This document shows, piece after piece, positions 1-11,040 of a DNA stretch of 64,000 nt (its first letter is position 1; each line of letters begins with the position of its first letter). The notes beneath the pieces are model-generated. The model was not told where the DNA came from. It saw nothing but the letters and a program-made list of their open reading frames with translations, and made no database searches. Both the position numbers and the translations under genes were made by a program. The DNA is from Siphonodentalium dalli (taxonomy: Eukaryota; Mollusca; Scaphopoda; Gadilida; Siphonodentaliidae), in the NCBI GenBank assembly GCA_032622095.1, contig CP136067.1, positions 40,591,549-40,655,548 on the forward strand. Reading direction: 5' to 3'.

Positions 1-80
1 TGTAGATGGGAACGAGTCATTTTGGGCTCATTCGGCAAAAACATGTCGGCTGTCTGCCATCTTGGATTTCATAATTCAAT
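1..80 (-). repeat. Edge of a dispersed AAGATGG-type repeat
   Basis: The first 80 bases, read on the minus strand, match the repeat unit that forms the array at 41.3-42.7 kb (AAGATGGC, then GCCGAATGA, then GACTCGTTCCCATCTACA). The copy is cut by the window edge. It is non-coding, and it shows that this family is dispersed in the genome rather than confined to the interior array. Confidence 0.6.
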
Positions 81-102
81 CCATCATTCCATTTATTGCT
101 CA

Positions 103-300
103 TTACAAAATTTTTACTTCTTCGCAAAGTTGAGTTACAGTGTCATGGACACTTTCATTACTAATGTGGGGGACGTGGATCAAATGTCCCAGTAGCATGT
201 TCAGGTCGATGTCCGGGGGTATTGTCCGGAAATCATAATGGCTCGCTCTTAGTTTGTCTACGAAAAGCAATTCAAGGAATACGTTGCTATAAACTATCAT
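103..300 (-). CDS. Unrecognised 65-codon ORF
   Basis: This is an ATG-initiated open frame ending in TAA, lying between the repeat at the window edge and gene-free DNA. I recognise no domain, signal peptide or membrane segment. The stretch is less AT-rich than its surroundings and has mixed, protein-like composition, so it could be the last exon of a host or transposon gene whose other exons lie elsewhere. It could equally be chance. I saw no convincing splice acceptor. A function cannot be assigned. Confidence 0.15.
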   Translation of the reverse strand: MIVYSNVFLELLFVDKLRASHYDFRTIPPDIDLNMLLGHLIHVPHISNESVHDTVTQLCEEVKIL

Positions 301-777
301 CTAGTAATTGGTCTGGTCAGATAGGCCTATACATGTCCAGACCGTTTACAATTCCATATACACAATGTGGGCAAGTGAAACAACCGTGCAACTGCAATTG
401 AGAATTCTAGTCAAAGGTCAGGGACAAATGAACCGTATTCCGTGCTGGAGAAAAGCAAGACATGTATAACAAATAGCTTGAAATAAGACACTTACGTGCA
501 GATATGTCAATTCCTTATATGATATTTCTGACACAGTAATAATAGGACACTCATAAAAATTCTAATAATATTACAACAGTTTTTGATGTAATATCCATTA
601 GTGTAGTCAGCGCACAGCATTTACAACAGATTCTGATGTTTCTTGCGCTGGATGGATTATGTCCCTTTACGGTGGTCACGTGATTAGCAGCAGTTTACTT
701 ATATATGATCGCAATTTGGCATACAACTAATTTGCTCCAAGATTTTCGAGTGATCGATCTGCTAATTTATTGATATC
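301..777. other. Gene-free host flank
   Basis: AT-rich DNA with no open frame, repeat or RNA gene that I can support. Confidence 0.5.
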
Positions 778-1017
778 TTGTTCAAACACCTCGTTTTTTG
801 TTTCAATCAAGATTTTTCGACTTTCCCAATTTTAAAGTAAACATGTTAAACAGACTAACAACAGGACTGGAATACCCGCCCGAAGACGACCCACCCAAAC
901 TCGGTTGTGGCAGTTTCTGACCAAAAATTATCTTTAGTGACAAATTGTATCCAAATCTTATTCTGATTTAAGTCGAAAAATCTTGATTCATACAAAAAAC
1001 TGTGGTGTTTGGAACAA
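778..1017. repeat. Inverted repeat (MITE-like hairpin)
   Basis: About 46 bases at 778-823 (containing CAATCAAGATTTTTCGACTT) recur in reverse complement at 970-1017 (AAGTCGAAAAATCTTGATTC) with a few mismatches, leaving a loop of about 146 bases. The arms end in TTGTTC..AAACACC. No clear target duplication was found, so this may be a decayed MITE. Confidence 0.55.
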
Positions 1018-1330
1018 CTAAAAAATATATCTGCGATAAATCGCAAACATCTTTCAATCTTTGCGATAATATACTTTACGATATCTTTGGCTGCGATAAA
1101 TCACGAAACAATTTGCGACACTTACCTTTGCGATAGCAATGGTATATATTATGTTAATCTGTTTGCGATTATCGCAAAGTATTTTAAATTTTTATCGCAA
1201 AGATGTTTGCTATTTTGTTTAATCTATTATATAAAATTGCAAATATGTTTGTGATGTTTGCGATTTATTTTGCGATCTATCGTAAAGATGTTTGCAATTT
1301 ATCAAAAGTTTTGCGATTTATCAACATAAA
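1018..1330. repeat. Degenerate GCGATAAATCGCAAA minisatellite
   Basis: The words GCGATAAATCGC, TTTGCGAT, ATCGCAAAG and TTGCGAT recur more than a dozen times in about 300 bases in both orientations. This gives a decayed array of short self-complementary units. Apparent open frames here are shadows of the repeat. Confidence 0.55.
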
Positions 1331-1451
1331 CAATGCACATGTATTTGTACATAGATGTTTGGAAAGCGACAGGAGGGTTTTCAAAATTGAACCCAAATTT
1401 GGCACTGAGCCGTGTTTCCTCTGTTAATATTCACATGTTATTTATACTAGT

Positions 1452-1778
1452 TGTTACGTCACCAATTAGTATTAGTTCCTTCCTATAATATAAGTTAGAG
1501 AATTATTGTGCCATTCGGCTCTTGTAGTAAACAATACTCCTTTAGTAACTTGATACATTTAGCCTCGTTTTACTCGCTGGCTGCCACGTATCAGTCACCA
1601 TCTTTTCTATACACAATTTCCATCAGCCAACAGATCACAGTTCTGTTTTACCACTATTATGTAGGCCTATTTTATCTAACCGAAGTTACTGAACAATTTA
1701 ACATTCTCAAACACGGATATAATAAATACATTCTAACAATGGAACTTCATTGTTGTTACTTCCGTGAAAGACGGCAAA
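1452..1778 (+). repeat. BEL/Pao 5' LTR
   Basis: Starts TGTTACGTCACC and ends near GACGGCAAA. It matches 55094-55426 over its whole length. It contains a small 6-base duplication (TAGTAT next to TTAG) missing from the 3' copy and lacks about 13 bases present there. Open frames in it are not genes. Confidence 0.9.
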
Positions 1779-2528
1779 GTACAAAAGAACTCTCATGAAT
1801 TAACAGGAATGAGCGCACATGGCATTCTGTACAGTAGCATTCAAAATGAACTGTCGATTCATTCTGTGTTTCGTTTTGAACGCTGGGAATATAAACTAGT
1901 TGGAGGATTCGTGAATAACGGGACACCGGTCACAGTCTTGCATCTTCAGCGCCAAGAAAACGGACGCCGTCCATCACATTCACCCTTCAAGCCTTTCGTT
2001 TCTTTGTTATCTGGACATGTGCATGCCGGAGTCTTATCAAGACAACAGGACACAGCCCCAATAACGTTTAAACAGCTACAAATGTGCCTTATCGTTATAG
2101 AATGCACGATGGATTCGAAATGAAGGTATCGCTTAGGCACCCTCGCTGAGTCAGCACCGCTAACGAGTTCAATCAATGTCAAGAGGTCACGTCGATTAAC
2201 AATCGGAATATAGAGTTATCCCTCTTCCACAGAGAATTCAAGAAGCAAAAATTAACAATTAGAGTTACTCCTCTTCCAGAGAGGAGCCGATCGGAGAAGA
2301 CAAAGATTTGACTTTCTATGCAGAGTTATTCCTCGTTGTTTACGAACTATTCCTCAACGACTCTTTCGTCCAAGATGTGAACTATTGTTCGTGCCAATCA
2401 TAATACTGAGACTAATTGGATACACAATTCAGTTTGCGTTAATTGTTTTAGGACATTTATACCAACAGTTCAATTTCATAATTCATTATTTGTTCATCCT
2501 TATCGAACTATTTTTATATTACCAAAAA
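1779..2528 (+). other. BEL/Pao 5' leader
   Basis: Untranslated leader between the 5' LTR and the Gag start. I could not identify a convincing primer-binding site just after the LTR. Around 2200-2330 a pyrimidine-rich motif (AGAGTTAYYCCTCTTCC-like) is repeated three times. Open frames here have no domain similarity. Confidence 0.6.
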
Positions 2529-3959
2529 TGTCTGTCCACACGCGTTCGGCAGCAGGGTCAGATGGTAATAGGGAGTCCAATAGTGGTAAATCTCAATCTA
2601 ATAAGTCGAATGTGAAATCATGTGGTTTCTGCAAAATCGTCTCATTTATCATATATTGAGTCGCTTTTGGTGGTGAAAATAGCCAAAGCGGAGGCAGCGA
2701 GAACAAAGGCTGAATATGCAGAAAAGGAGGCAGAACTAACCAAACAAAAAGCCGGGATCGAAGCTGACCTCAGAGTAATGGCTCATCAAAAGAAAGCAGC
2801 AGCCGCTCAGGCGGCAGTGAACGCACTTCAATCTAGCGAGGGTGGCGGATATCATCATGAAGCCGTCCACATCACGCTGGAGAACGCAAATCCCGTCAAC
2901 CGAACAGCGGAATATATCTTACAGAATCCACCCAATGACGCAGAAAGTATCATTCACATGCGAGAAAGATACGAATCACCTGGACGCAGAAAGATTGAGA
3001 ATCCATCTAAAGAATCCACAGTTAATGAGATTACTCCACGGTCGCTGCGACACGATGCAGTCTCGTTTAAACCGAACAATGAGGTGAGACAAAAAGAGAA
3101 TAATCCAGCAGAAGTCGAAAATCATCAAGGAGAGACCAATAACAACTTTACAAAGTTCCTGTTGAAGAAAGATCTACTACTTACTCACCTTACCAACTTT
3201 AACGACCAACCAGAATCATACAACTCGTGGAAAGTCAGTTTTACAAGTATTATGGACGAGCTGGCCGTGTCTCCAGCCGAAGATATCGATCTTCTTGTAA
3301 AATGGCTTGGGAACGAATCCAGAAGACATGCTATTAGTCTCAGGACGTCGTGCTGCTACGATCCAGTCAAAGGACTTAGTCGGATCTGGGAACGTCTGGA
3401 CGAGCGATTCGGCTGTCCATAAATGGTCGACGCTGCTTTGAAGTCAAAGCTAGCCAATTTTCCGAAGCTTGAAAACAATGACAACGCTCGACTTTACGAC
3501 TTGGCAGACATTCTGGCTGAAATTGAAGCTGTAAATGAGGATCCGTGTTATTTATCTTTGTTGTCGTATTACGATTCTTCTTCTGGCATCAACCATGTTG
3601 TGTGTAAACTTCCCTATGCTTTACAGGAAAAGCGGACATCGAGAGCATCAACCTACAAGTCTCGGCATCGCGTAGCCTTTCCACCATTCCGAGAATTCTG
3701 CGCATTTATTCGAGACATGAGCAAAATCAGGACTGATCCAGGTTTTAAGTACAGTCTGTACGAAAACAGAGATTATAAAAGGGAACAGAAGAGTTAGTCC
3801 GCAAAAACCATGGTTACAGCATGGAAAACGGAAGTAGAAGACAGAGTTATGTGTCCTATACACAAGGAATCACATCCACTGTCCGCTTGCAGAGCATTCA
3901 AGGCCAAGCCAATAGAAGAGAGAATTGGTATTCTAAAGGAAAACAAAGTCTGCTTTTAG
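2529..3959 (+). pseudogene. gag: BEL/Pao Gag (coiled coil, DUF1759, zinc-knuckle remnant)
   Basis: This is the structural protein of the BEL element. The likely start is the ATG at 2529, opening a Ser/Arg/Asn-rich head typical of BEL Gags. A frameshift near 2610 moves into the frame that holds the rest. Next comes an Ala/Glu/Lys-rich helix (about 2655-2830: KAEAARTKAEYAEKEAEL) suited to a coiled coil. A DUF1759 region follows (about 3150-3640), with FNDQPESYNSWKVSF and the later VCKLPYAL segment. A Cys/His region starts at 3852 with CPIHKESHPLSAC. The same frame is broken by stops at 3420, 3795 and 3957. No intact product is possible, but the domain order is secure. Confidence 0.85.
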
Positions 3960-4053
3960 ATGCTGCATCTCAACCAAACATAGAGCGAGAGAATGTAAGG
4001 AGGTTATCAAGTGCAACGACTGCAACATCAGTAAACATCCATCACAGCTACAT

Positions 4054-4595
4054 GTGGCTACCAATAAATCACCCTACAAGCCGCAGACTTCCACATGCTA
4101 CGGCGGGGAGCAGCCGAAAAGTGATGAAGGGGAGAAAACTCTATCTCATAGCACATCGACTAGCATTGTACCTAAATGCACACATATTTTTGGAACAGAC
4201 GTTAACCACTACCCAGGAAAGTCTTGCGCCAAGTTGGTATTGGTAAAAGTCTATAGAAGATCGGCACCCAACCAGCAAGTCAAAGTCTATGCTATATTGG
4301 ACGAACAAAGCAACCGGTCTCTAGCCAACACCAAGTTATTCGACTTACTGAGTATTAATTCACAGGAATTGGAATACACCCAGTCGTCATGTTCAGGAAA
4401 ATCCCTCACATCCGGAAGAAGAGCTTCGGACTGCGTGGTGGAGGAATTGGATGGCAGTGTAACGATGGACATTCCGACACTGATCGAGTGCAACCATATT
4501 CCAAATGTGAGGGACGAAATACCTGAGAGAGATAGCAGCCGGTATATCTGCAATAGACCCACACTCCGACATACTTCTACTAATTGGAAGAGATC
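4054..4595 (+). pseudogene. pol: BEL/Pao aspartic protease (DUF1758), cut by the inner LTR
   Basis: This is the retroviral-type protease that would process the BEL polyprotein. The open frame from 4054 contains VYAILDEQSNRSL, where DEQS stands at the place of the DTGS catalytic motif, as in other DUF1758 proteins. A frameshift near 4525 moves to the frame that reads DPHSDILLLIGRDL. The coding sequence then stops abruptly at 4595, where the inner LTR begins, and resumes at 51193 with LPEAHHILDQ. The split is thus exactly between conserved neighbouring residues of one protein. The frameshift and the insertion make it non-functional. Confidence 0.85.
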
Positions 4596-5100
4596 TGTCC
4601 GATAGTACATATAAATGGATGGAATTGTTGGAGTTGTTTACCTGTATTGTGGACAGGGTTAATTATATAATGGTGAAGCACTTTGTATAGAGGGAGGCAT
4701 ACGAAACAATAAGTACACATCTAAAGCAACATAGCATACCTATATTTGTCGACACTGATCGACTGGTTACATTCATAGTATAACCAAGATATGCGAGTAG
4801 ATGTGTGATACACTATATAGTAAAGTATATATAGCTTGGATAGTATGATACCGCAGTCCATATATGGATACATGATACGCCAGCGGACTAAGAGATATAC
4901 CTTCTCAGAGCGGTGAAAACGACACTTCTCCACCAGCTTTCATTCCGAGCAGACCTATATCTTAACCTGTCTATACACTGTGCTTCATCGACCAACCATT
5001 ACTTATATATAAAGTTATCTACACCAACGGATCTCGATCTCTTCTTGAATTGTTCCCGATATCACGGCCATTCAACATCTAAACCCTAGACACCGGGAAA
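4596..5100 (+). repeat. Inner element 5' LTR
   Basis: Begins TGTCCGATAG and ends CACCGGGAAA (the partner copy ends CACCGGGACA). It is about 99% identical to 50683-51190 by eye. A TATATAAAG box near 5009, upstream of ATCTCGATCTC, could be the promoter of the element, but this is inference. Confidence 0.9.
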
Positions 5101-5344
5101 ATGGTGCCATGAGCTTGGAATCAGAACTTGTGTTTTTCGTTCATAAGTGAGTACTTACATTGCCAACCTGTACATTTCTTTTGATTTAAAATAAATAAAC
5201 ACATTACCAGCATTATTTTCTAGAGCAATTATATAATGCCACAATTAAAATGTGCATGTGTCAACCCAACTCAAATTATTAATTTCTCATATACCTGCAA
5301 TTTTGCCTTTTCCATTCCCAATCACTTTAGAAATTAAAATCAAG
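5101..5344 (+). promoter_or_regulatory. Inner element primer-binding site and leader
   Basis: Directly after the LTR comes a stretch starting TGGTGCCATGAGC at 5102, one base from the LTR end. That is the expected place and TGG start of a tRNA primer-binding site. I cannot name the tRNA. The rest, up to the Gag ATG, is AT-rich leader without a supported gene. Confidence 0.5.
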
Positions 5345-5776
5345 ATGAATATGACACAAAGTCACCCTTACCGTCCTTCCTTGTCGGATGACGTTATTAT
5401 ATTAGCGCCCAAATCAATGAATGATAAGAATATTGATCGTAATTATCCATCATTTCGAGATAATAATTATTGTAGTATGGAAGGCAATAAATTTCAAGGA
5501 CGGAACACTGGTAATAAATGTAATGCGCCCGCCACACCAGAAAGACGGTGGCCAAGGTATTTACAGGGTAGAAATTCATTTAGCTCATTTTATTCGAATA
5601 ATAATCAGCGCCCACGGATTGGATCATATTCTAAACAAAATAGATATGATAACACGCGAAGTTGGCCTTATGTTCAACATATACGGAATTCACAAAATTC
5701 TGTGTTTAATCCACAGACCCAACCATTTCCATCAATATGCCGATATTGTTGGAAATCTGGACATAATATCACATGA
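5345..5776 (+). pseudogene. gag: Short Gag (nucleocapsid-like) of inner element, split by a DNA transposon
   Basis: The ATG at 5345 is the first in-frame methionine; the open frame extends further upstream but lacks ATG there. The product is about 143 residues, rich in Asn, Ser, Arg and Tyr, with no recognisable capsid region. It ends in a zinc-knuckle half: CRYCWKSGHNI at about 5738-5770, that is C-x2-C-x4-H. The final Cys of a CCHC knuckle should come about five residues after the His. It is supplied by TGT at 16215-16217 on the far side of the 10.4-kb transposon, after a TGA at 5774-5776 that is now in frame. Without the insertion the knuckle would be spaced correctly except for that TGA. 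The protein resembles a nucleocapsid tail rather than a full Gag, which suggests a non-autonomous element. Confidence 0.65.
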
Positions 5777-5779
5777 TGT

Positions 5780-7500
5780 CAGTAGTATACGTATGGGGCG
5801 GTTGCACACTCGACTTCCGGTCGACTCCAACGCGTCACTTCCGGCATACCGGTAACGTAGGGTAGCACACCGACACATCCACCCACTTCCGGTCGATTAT
5901 GTCAACACTTCCGGTCGGACGAACCGGCAGGTATACAGTCAAAGCCGAATCTTAAACGGTTCGATCGAGGTGGACTCGTTCAGCGAACAGTGCCTGTCGT
6001 GAGATTTAGGAAAGCCTGTCAGTCACCAAACTCCATGCAAAGTTCAGCCTCCAACGCAGGACTTATCACAACGAAGGGACTGAACTCTGTTTCCTCTGAA
6101 CTTTTGTGTTTACATTTTATTGGATATCTGTTTTTAGCAAACACATGTTTACACAACCATGTTAAAAAATATGCGGCTATATGTATAACAGGGTTTGTGG
6201 GAGGGAGACAATTATATCCATCAATGTAAACACAAATGAGTTCAAACAACCCAGTATTATCACTGGCTATTATTTTTTTTTTTCGATTGTCGCCGGAGTA
6301 GAACGAAGTAGTTTAATCCAGAATACTCAGGAATACTGGGAATTCCCAATCTATTTCTGTATGAATTCACGCCAGCGAGCTGTTTGTATCTCGATTCGTG
6401 AAACCAGTCCTTGGCCATTATAAATACATATTAGAATAGTTGTACTAATTAAACAAGCAATCGGAGTAATTCTTGATTTACTACATGTAACACAGCTTGC
6501 GGTGTGTGTTATATTTAGCAATTCGCTCATCAATATTGTATCAGGGTGTTGACCAGGTAACATTAATTTCGCAACAATCTACGCCGGGCGTCAGGCTTTG
6601 TTTACACACTATAGAAGGTAGTGAAATTGTATCGCATAACGAGTAATTATATGCAGTCATCGCGGATGGTATTGTTTTGTTGACACGTCATTCATCGACA
6701 TTCAATATACATGTAGACCAACAAATTTGAGATTTGTTTCTCAATTGAACTACATATACATGCACGAGTATGTAGTTGTTCGGTACTCACATATTGCATG
6801 ACATGCGGTATAACTCAGGCGTCCAAAATTCACAAACAGGCCGGCAATCGCATCATGCCACATATAAATAAATTGCTCCTGTACTATGCAGCGTTCGAAG
6901 TAATAATAACTATCATCCGACTATTCAATTCCTTTTTGTAACACTCATCAAAATGTAGTTTATAAGGTTCATATTAAATAATCGATTCACATTAACATAA
7001 CTCATTATGTCAGATCACAAGATTGAGGTGGACTCGTTCAGCTATCTATGCCACTTCTTATATTTAGAAAAGCCCACCAGTCGATGGCACACCCTACCGT
7101 TTGGATGGTTAGGTTACACGTTGAGTCCTATAAGTTTATTTACGGAACATGCTAGCTAGCCTCTCAGAAATTCTATCATGTTTTTGTGTTTACTTTTTTT
7201 AATTTTAGAGTTGTCTTTAGCAAATGACTGTTTGCACAAACATATCATAAAGATATGTTGTGATATTTATTATTCATTACGTTTTGTGGGAGGGGAGACA
7301 TATATATCCCGGCAAATAGGGAATTCTTGACAATGCTACTGGTAAATCCGCCCACTTCCGGTCGACGCCAATGCGTCACGTCCAGCAAATCGACAACGTA
7401 TGGCAGACCATCGCCTTATCCGACTCTGATTACATTTCTGCTCGAACGGATAGATATGTCCAGATTTGTTGCACGAAATATACGTTATGCATTTGTAACC
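5780..7500 (+). repeat. Left inverted arm of the giant transposon
   Basis: The outer 160 bases carry four ACTTCCGG sites in the same orientation (near 5813, 5835, 5884 and 5909), each followed by TCG or CAT. The rest (5940-7340) is matched in reverse complement by the right arm. The last 150 bases repeat the ACTTCCGGTCGAC motif (7355) and read into the first satellite monomer. Open frames here have mirror partners in the right arm and are not genes. Confidence 0.8.
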
Positions 7501-9775
7501 GGGTTACAGGGATTACAAGTAAAAAATGCGTCGTCTTTTTGTTACATAGTTACAAATGGTTATCAGAGAATAACTCCGACTTGAAAAATTAAAATATTTC
7601 ACCTATCCTTGTTAAAAAAGGGTTACAAAGTTACATTTGGAAGTCGTTTCAAAAATGCGACGTAATTTTTGTTACATAGTTACAAATGCTTATCGGAGAA
7701 TTACTCCAACTAGGAAAATGAAATATTTAACCCATCCTTGTTTAAAAAGGGTTACAAAGTTACATTTGGAAGTCATTTAAAAAATGCGACGTGTTTTTTG
7801 TTACAAAGTTACAAATGCTTATCGGAGAATAACCGCAACTAGAAAAATTAAACTATTTCACCCGTCTTTGTTAAAAGGGGTTACAAAGTTACATTTCGAA
7901 GTCGTTTCAAAAATGCGACGTGCTTTTTGTTACATGGTTACAAATGATTATCAGAGAATTACTCCAGCTAGGAAATTTAAATATTTCACCCATCCTTATT
8001 TAAAAATGATTACAAAGTTACATTTGGAAGTTGTTTTAAAAATGCGACGTGTTTTTTTTGTTACATAGTTACAAATGGTTATCAGAGAATAACACTAACT
8101 AGAAAAATGAAAATATTTCACCAATACTTGATAAAAATGGTTTCAAAGTTACAGTTGGAAGTCGTTTCAAAAATACGACGTGTTTGTTGTTACATAGTTA
8201 CAAATGCTTATCAGAGAATTACTTTAACTAGGAAAATGAAATAATTGACCCATCCTTGTTTAAAAAAAAGGGTTACAAAGTTACATTTGAAAGTCGTTTT
8301 AAAAATGCGAGGTGTTTTTGTTACATAGTTACAAATGGTTATCAGAGAATAACTCCAACTATAAAAATGAAAATATTTCACCAATCCTTGTTTGAAAACG
8401 GTTACAAAGTTACATTTGGAAGTCGTTTCAAAAATGCGACGTGTTTTTTGTTACATAGTTACAAATGCTCATCAGAGAATTACTCCAACTAGGAAAATGA
8501 AATATTTAACCCATCCTTGTTCAGAAAGGGTTACAAAGTTACATTTGTAAGTCGTTTTAAAAATGCGACGGGTTTTTTGTTACATAGTTACAAATGGTTA
8601 TCAGAGAATAACTCCAACTAGCAAAATGAAAATATTTCACCTATCCTTGTTAAAAAAGGGTTATAATGTTACATTTGGAAGTCGTTTAAAAAATGCGACG
8701 TGTTTTTTGTTACATAGTTACAAATGCTTATCAGAGAATTACTCCAACTAGGAAATTTAAATATTTCACCAATCCTTGTTAGAAAAGGGTTACAAAGTTA
8801 CATTTGGAAGTCGTTTCAAAAATGCGACGTGTTTTTTGTTACATAGTTACAAATGCTCATCAGAGAATTACTCCAACTAGGAAAATGAAATATTTAACCC
8901 ATCCTTGTTCAGAAAAGGTTACAAAGTTACATTTGGAAGTCGTTTCAAAAATGCGACGCGTTTTTGTTACATAGTTACAAATGCTTATCAGAGAATTACT
9001 CCAACTAGGAAATTGAAATATTTCACCCATCCTTGTTTAAAAAGGGTTACAAAGTTACATTTGGAAGTCGTTTTAAAAATGCGACGTGTTTTTTGTTACA
9101 TAGTTACAAATGGTTATCATAGAATAACTCCAACTAGCAAAATGAAAAGATTTCACCTATCCTTGTTAAAAAAGGGTTACCAAGTTATATTTGGAAGTCG
9201 TTTAAAAAATGCGACGTGTTTTTTGTTACATAGTTACAAATGGTTATCAGAGAATAACACAAACTAGAAAATTGAAAATATTTCACCAATCCTTGTTAAA
9301 AAAGGGTTACCAAGTTACATTTGGAAGTCGTTTCAAAAATGCGACGTGTTTTTTTTTGTTACATAGTTACAAATGCCTATCAGAGAATTACTTTAACTAG
9401 CAAAGTGATATAATTGACCCATCCTTGTTTAAAAAGGGTTACAAAGTTACATTTGAAAGTCGTTTTAAAAATACGAGGTGTTTTTTGTTACATAGTTACA
9501 AATGGTTATCAGAGAATAACTCCAACTAGAAAAATGAAAATATTTCACCAATCCTTGTTAGAAAAGGGTTAAAAAGTTACATTTGGAAGTCGTTTCAAAC
9601 ATGCGACGTGTTATTTGTTACATAGTTACAAATGCTCATCAGAGAATTACTCCAACTAGGAAAATGAAATATTTAACCCATCCTTGTTCAGAAAAGGTTA
9701 CAAAGTTGCATTTGGAAGTCGTTTCAAATACGCGACGTGTTTTTGTTACATAGTTACAAATGCTTATCAGAGAAT
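7500..9775 (+). repeat. Satellite block 1 (about 129-bp monomer, about 17 copies)
   Basis: The phrase GTTACAAAGTTACATTTGGA recurs about every 129 bases. Each monomer also carries AAAATGCGACGTGTTTT, GTTACATAGTTACAAATG, ATCAGAGAATNACTCCAACT and CACCCATCCTTGTT. Neighbouring monomers differ by a few substitutions and 1-2-base indels. Because 129 is divisible by three, the same peptide shadow recurs in many short open frames, all ended by stops; I do not treat these as genes. Confidence 0.9.
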
Positions 9776-10440
9776 AAGCTACCTGCCAATCTCGACCGGA
9801 AGCGCCGCCATTTAGATATGATGTATTTGTCCCCCGCATGTTTTTCCAGCGTCGTTATCTATTTTCGATTCGCGATGCCTGCGTTTCTGTTATGTTTTAT
9901 TTGTCCCTGTGAGAACAATGGTCCCTGCATGTTGAAAATACTTTGGTGGTTATTTTAAAATTGCATCTATAGTACAAGGCGGGGGGGGGGGGTGTTAAGA
10001 CAGGAACATAATAATAATATAATAATAAATAAGCCTACATATGATAGTAAAATGCACGATTGTCTGTTTCCAAAGCATGTTCTGAATATATTTCTCTCTC
10101 CTATAGAATATAGGAATGGTCGGCAACTATTAAACCATGTCGTTAATATCTACTCTGGCTACGCACGTAGAGATTATATCCCACCCGTTTAAAATATGGG
10201 AACTTTGTTATGTTCTGACGGGGAACTAATTCGTAGCATTCAACACACAAAGCAGGGAATATATTCCGTTGTTCCTTAATAATCTATTTCACAGTAGGGG
10301 CCATGGTACCAATTCCCGATTGCATGATTATTTGCCACGTTTGTGAGTCGATATCGCAATAAACATTGCATTTTGATTACCCGGAAGAAATTCCATGACT
10401 GTAAGGTATGCAAATCAGACTTGGCTCAACAATTTGATAT
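9776..10440. other. Unique spacer inside the giant transposon
   Basis: Non-repetitive interval between the first satellite block and the second arm copy, with a run of about 12 G at 9981-9992. It contains CGACCGGAAGCG near the satellite junction (9798), related to the terminal CCGGAAGT sites. No gene recognised. Confidence 0.5.
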
Positions 10441-11040
10441 AGTTCATGCATGCAATCTCGGACTATTCAATTCCTTTTTGTAACACTCATCAAAATGTTG
10501 TTTATAAGGTTCATATTAAATAATCGATTCACATTAACATAACTCATTCTGTCAGATCACAAGATTGATGTGGCCTCGTTCAGCTATCGATGCCACTTCT
10601 TATATTTAGAAAAGCTCACCAGTCGATGGCACACCCTACCGTTTGGATGGTTAGGTTACACGTTGATTCATATAAGTTTTATTTACGGAATATGCTAGCT
10701 AGCCTCTCAGAAATTCTATCATTTTTTTGTGTTAACTTTTTTTAATTTTAGAGTTGTCTTTAGCAAATGACTGTTTGCACAAACATATCATAAAGATGTG
10801 TGGTTATATTTATTATTCATTACGTTTTGTAGGAGGGAGACATATATATCCCGGCAAATAGGGAATTCTTGACAATACTACTGGTAAATCCGCCCACTTC
10901 CGGTCGACGCCAATGCGTCACGTCCGGCAAATCGACAACGTAGGGCAGACCATCACCATGTCCGACTCTGATTACATTTCTGCTCGAGCGGATAGATATG
11001 TCCAGATTTTGTGCACGAAATATACGTTATGCATTTGTAA
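10441..11040 (+). repeat. Second partial copy of the transposon arm, direct orientation
   Basis: About 600 bases repeat 6910-7510 with few differences: GGACTATTCAATTCC, then GATCACAAGATTGA, then the CCACTTCCGGTCGACGCC motif and the lead-in to the satellite. The arm plus satellite therefore occurs twice in tandem, as though an arm-satellite module had been duplicated within the element. Confidence 0.8.

Noticed and set aside
5990-6423. Paired ORFs mirrored at 15065-15496
   Set aside because: They are the same sequence in the two inverted arms of the giant transposon; no domain and no codon bias that I can see.
7784-9400. Chain of open frames with the recurring peptide shadow MRRVFCYIVTNGYQRITP
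   Set aside because: They follow the 129-bp satellite, whose length is divisible by three. Frames are broken by indels in most monomers and nothing precedes them as a gene, so I read them as repeat shadows.
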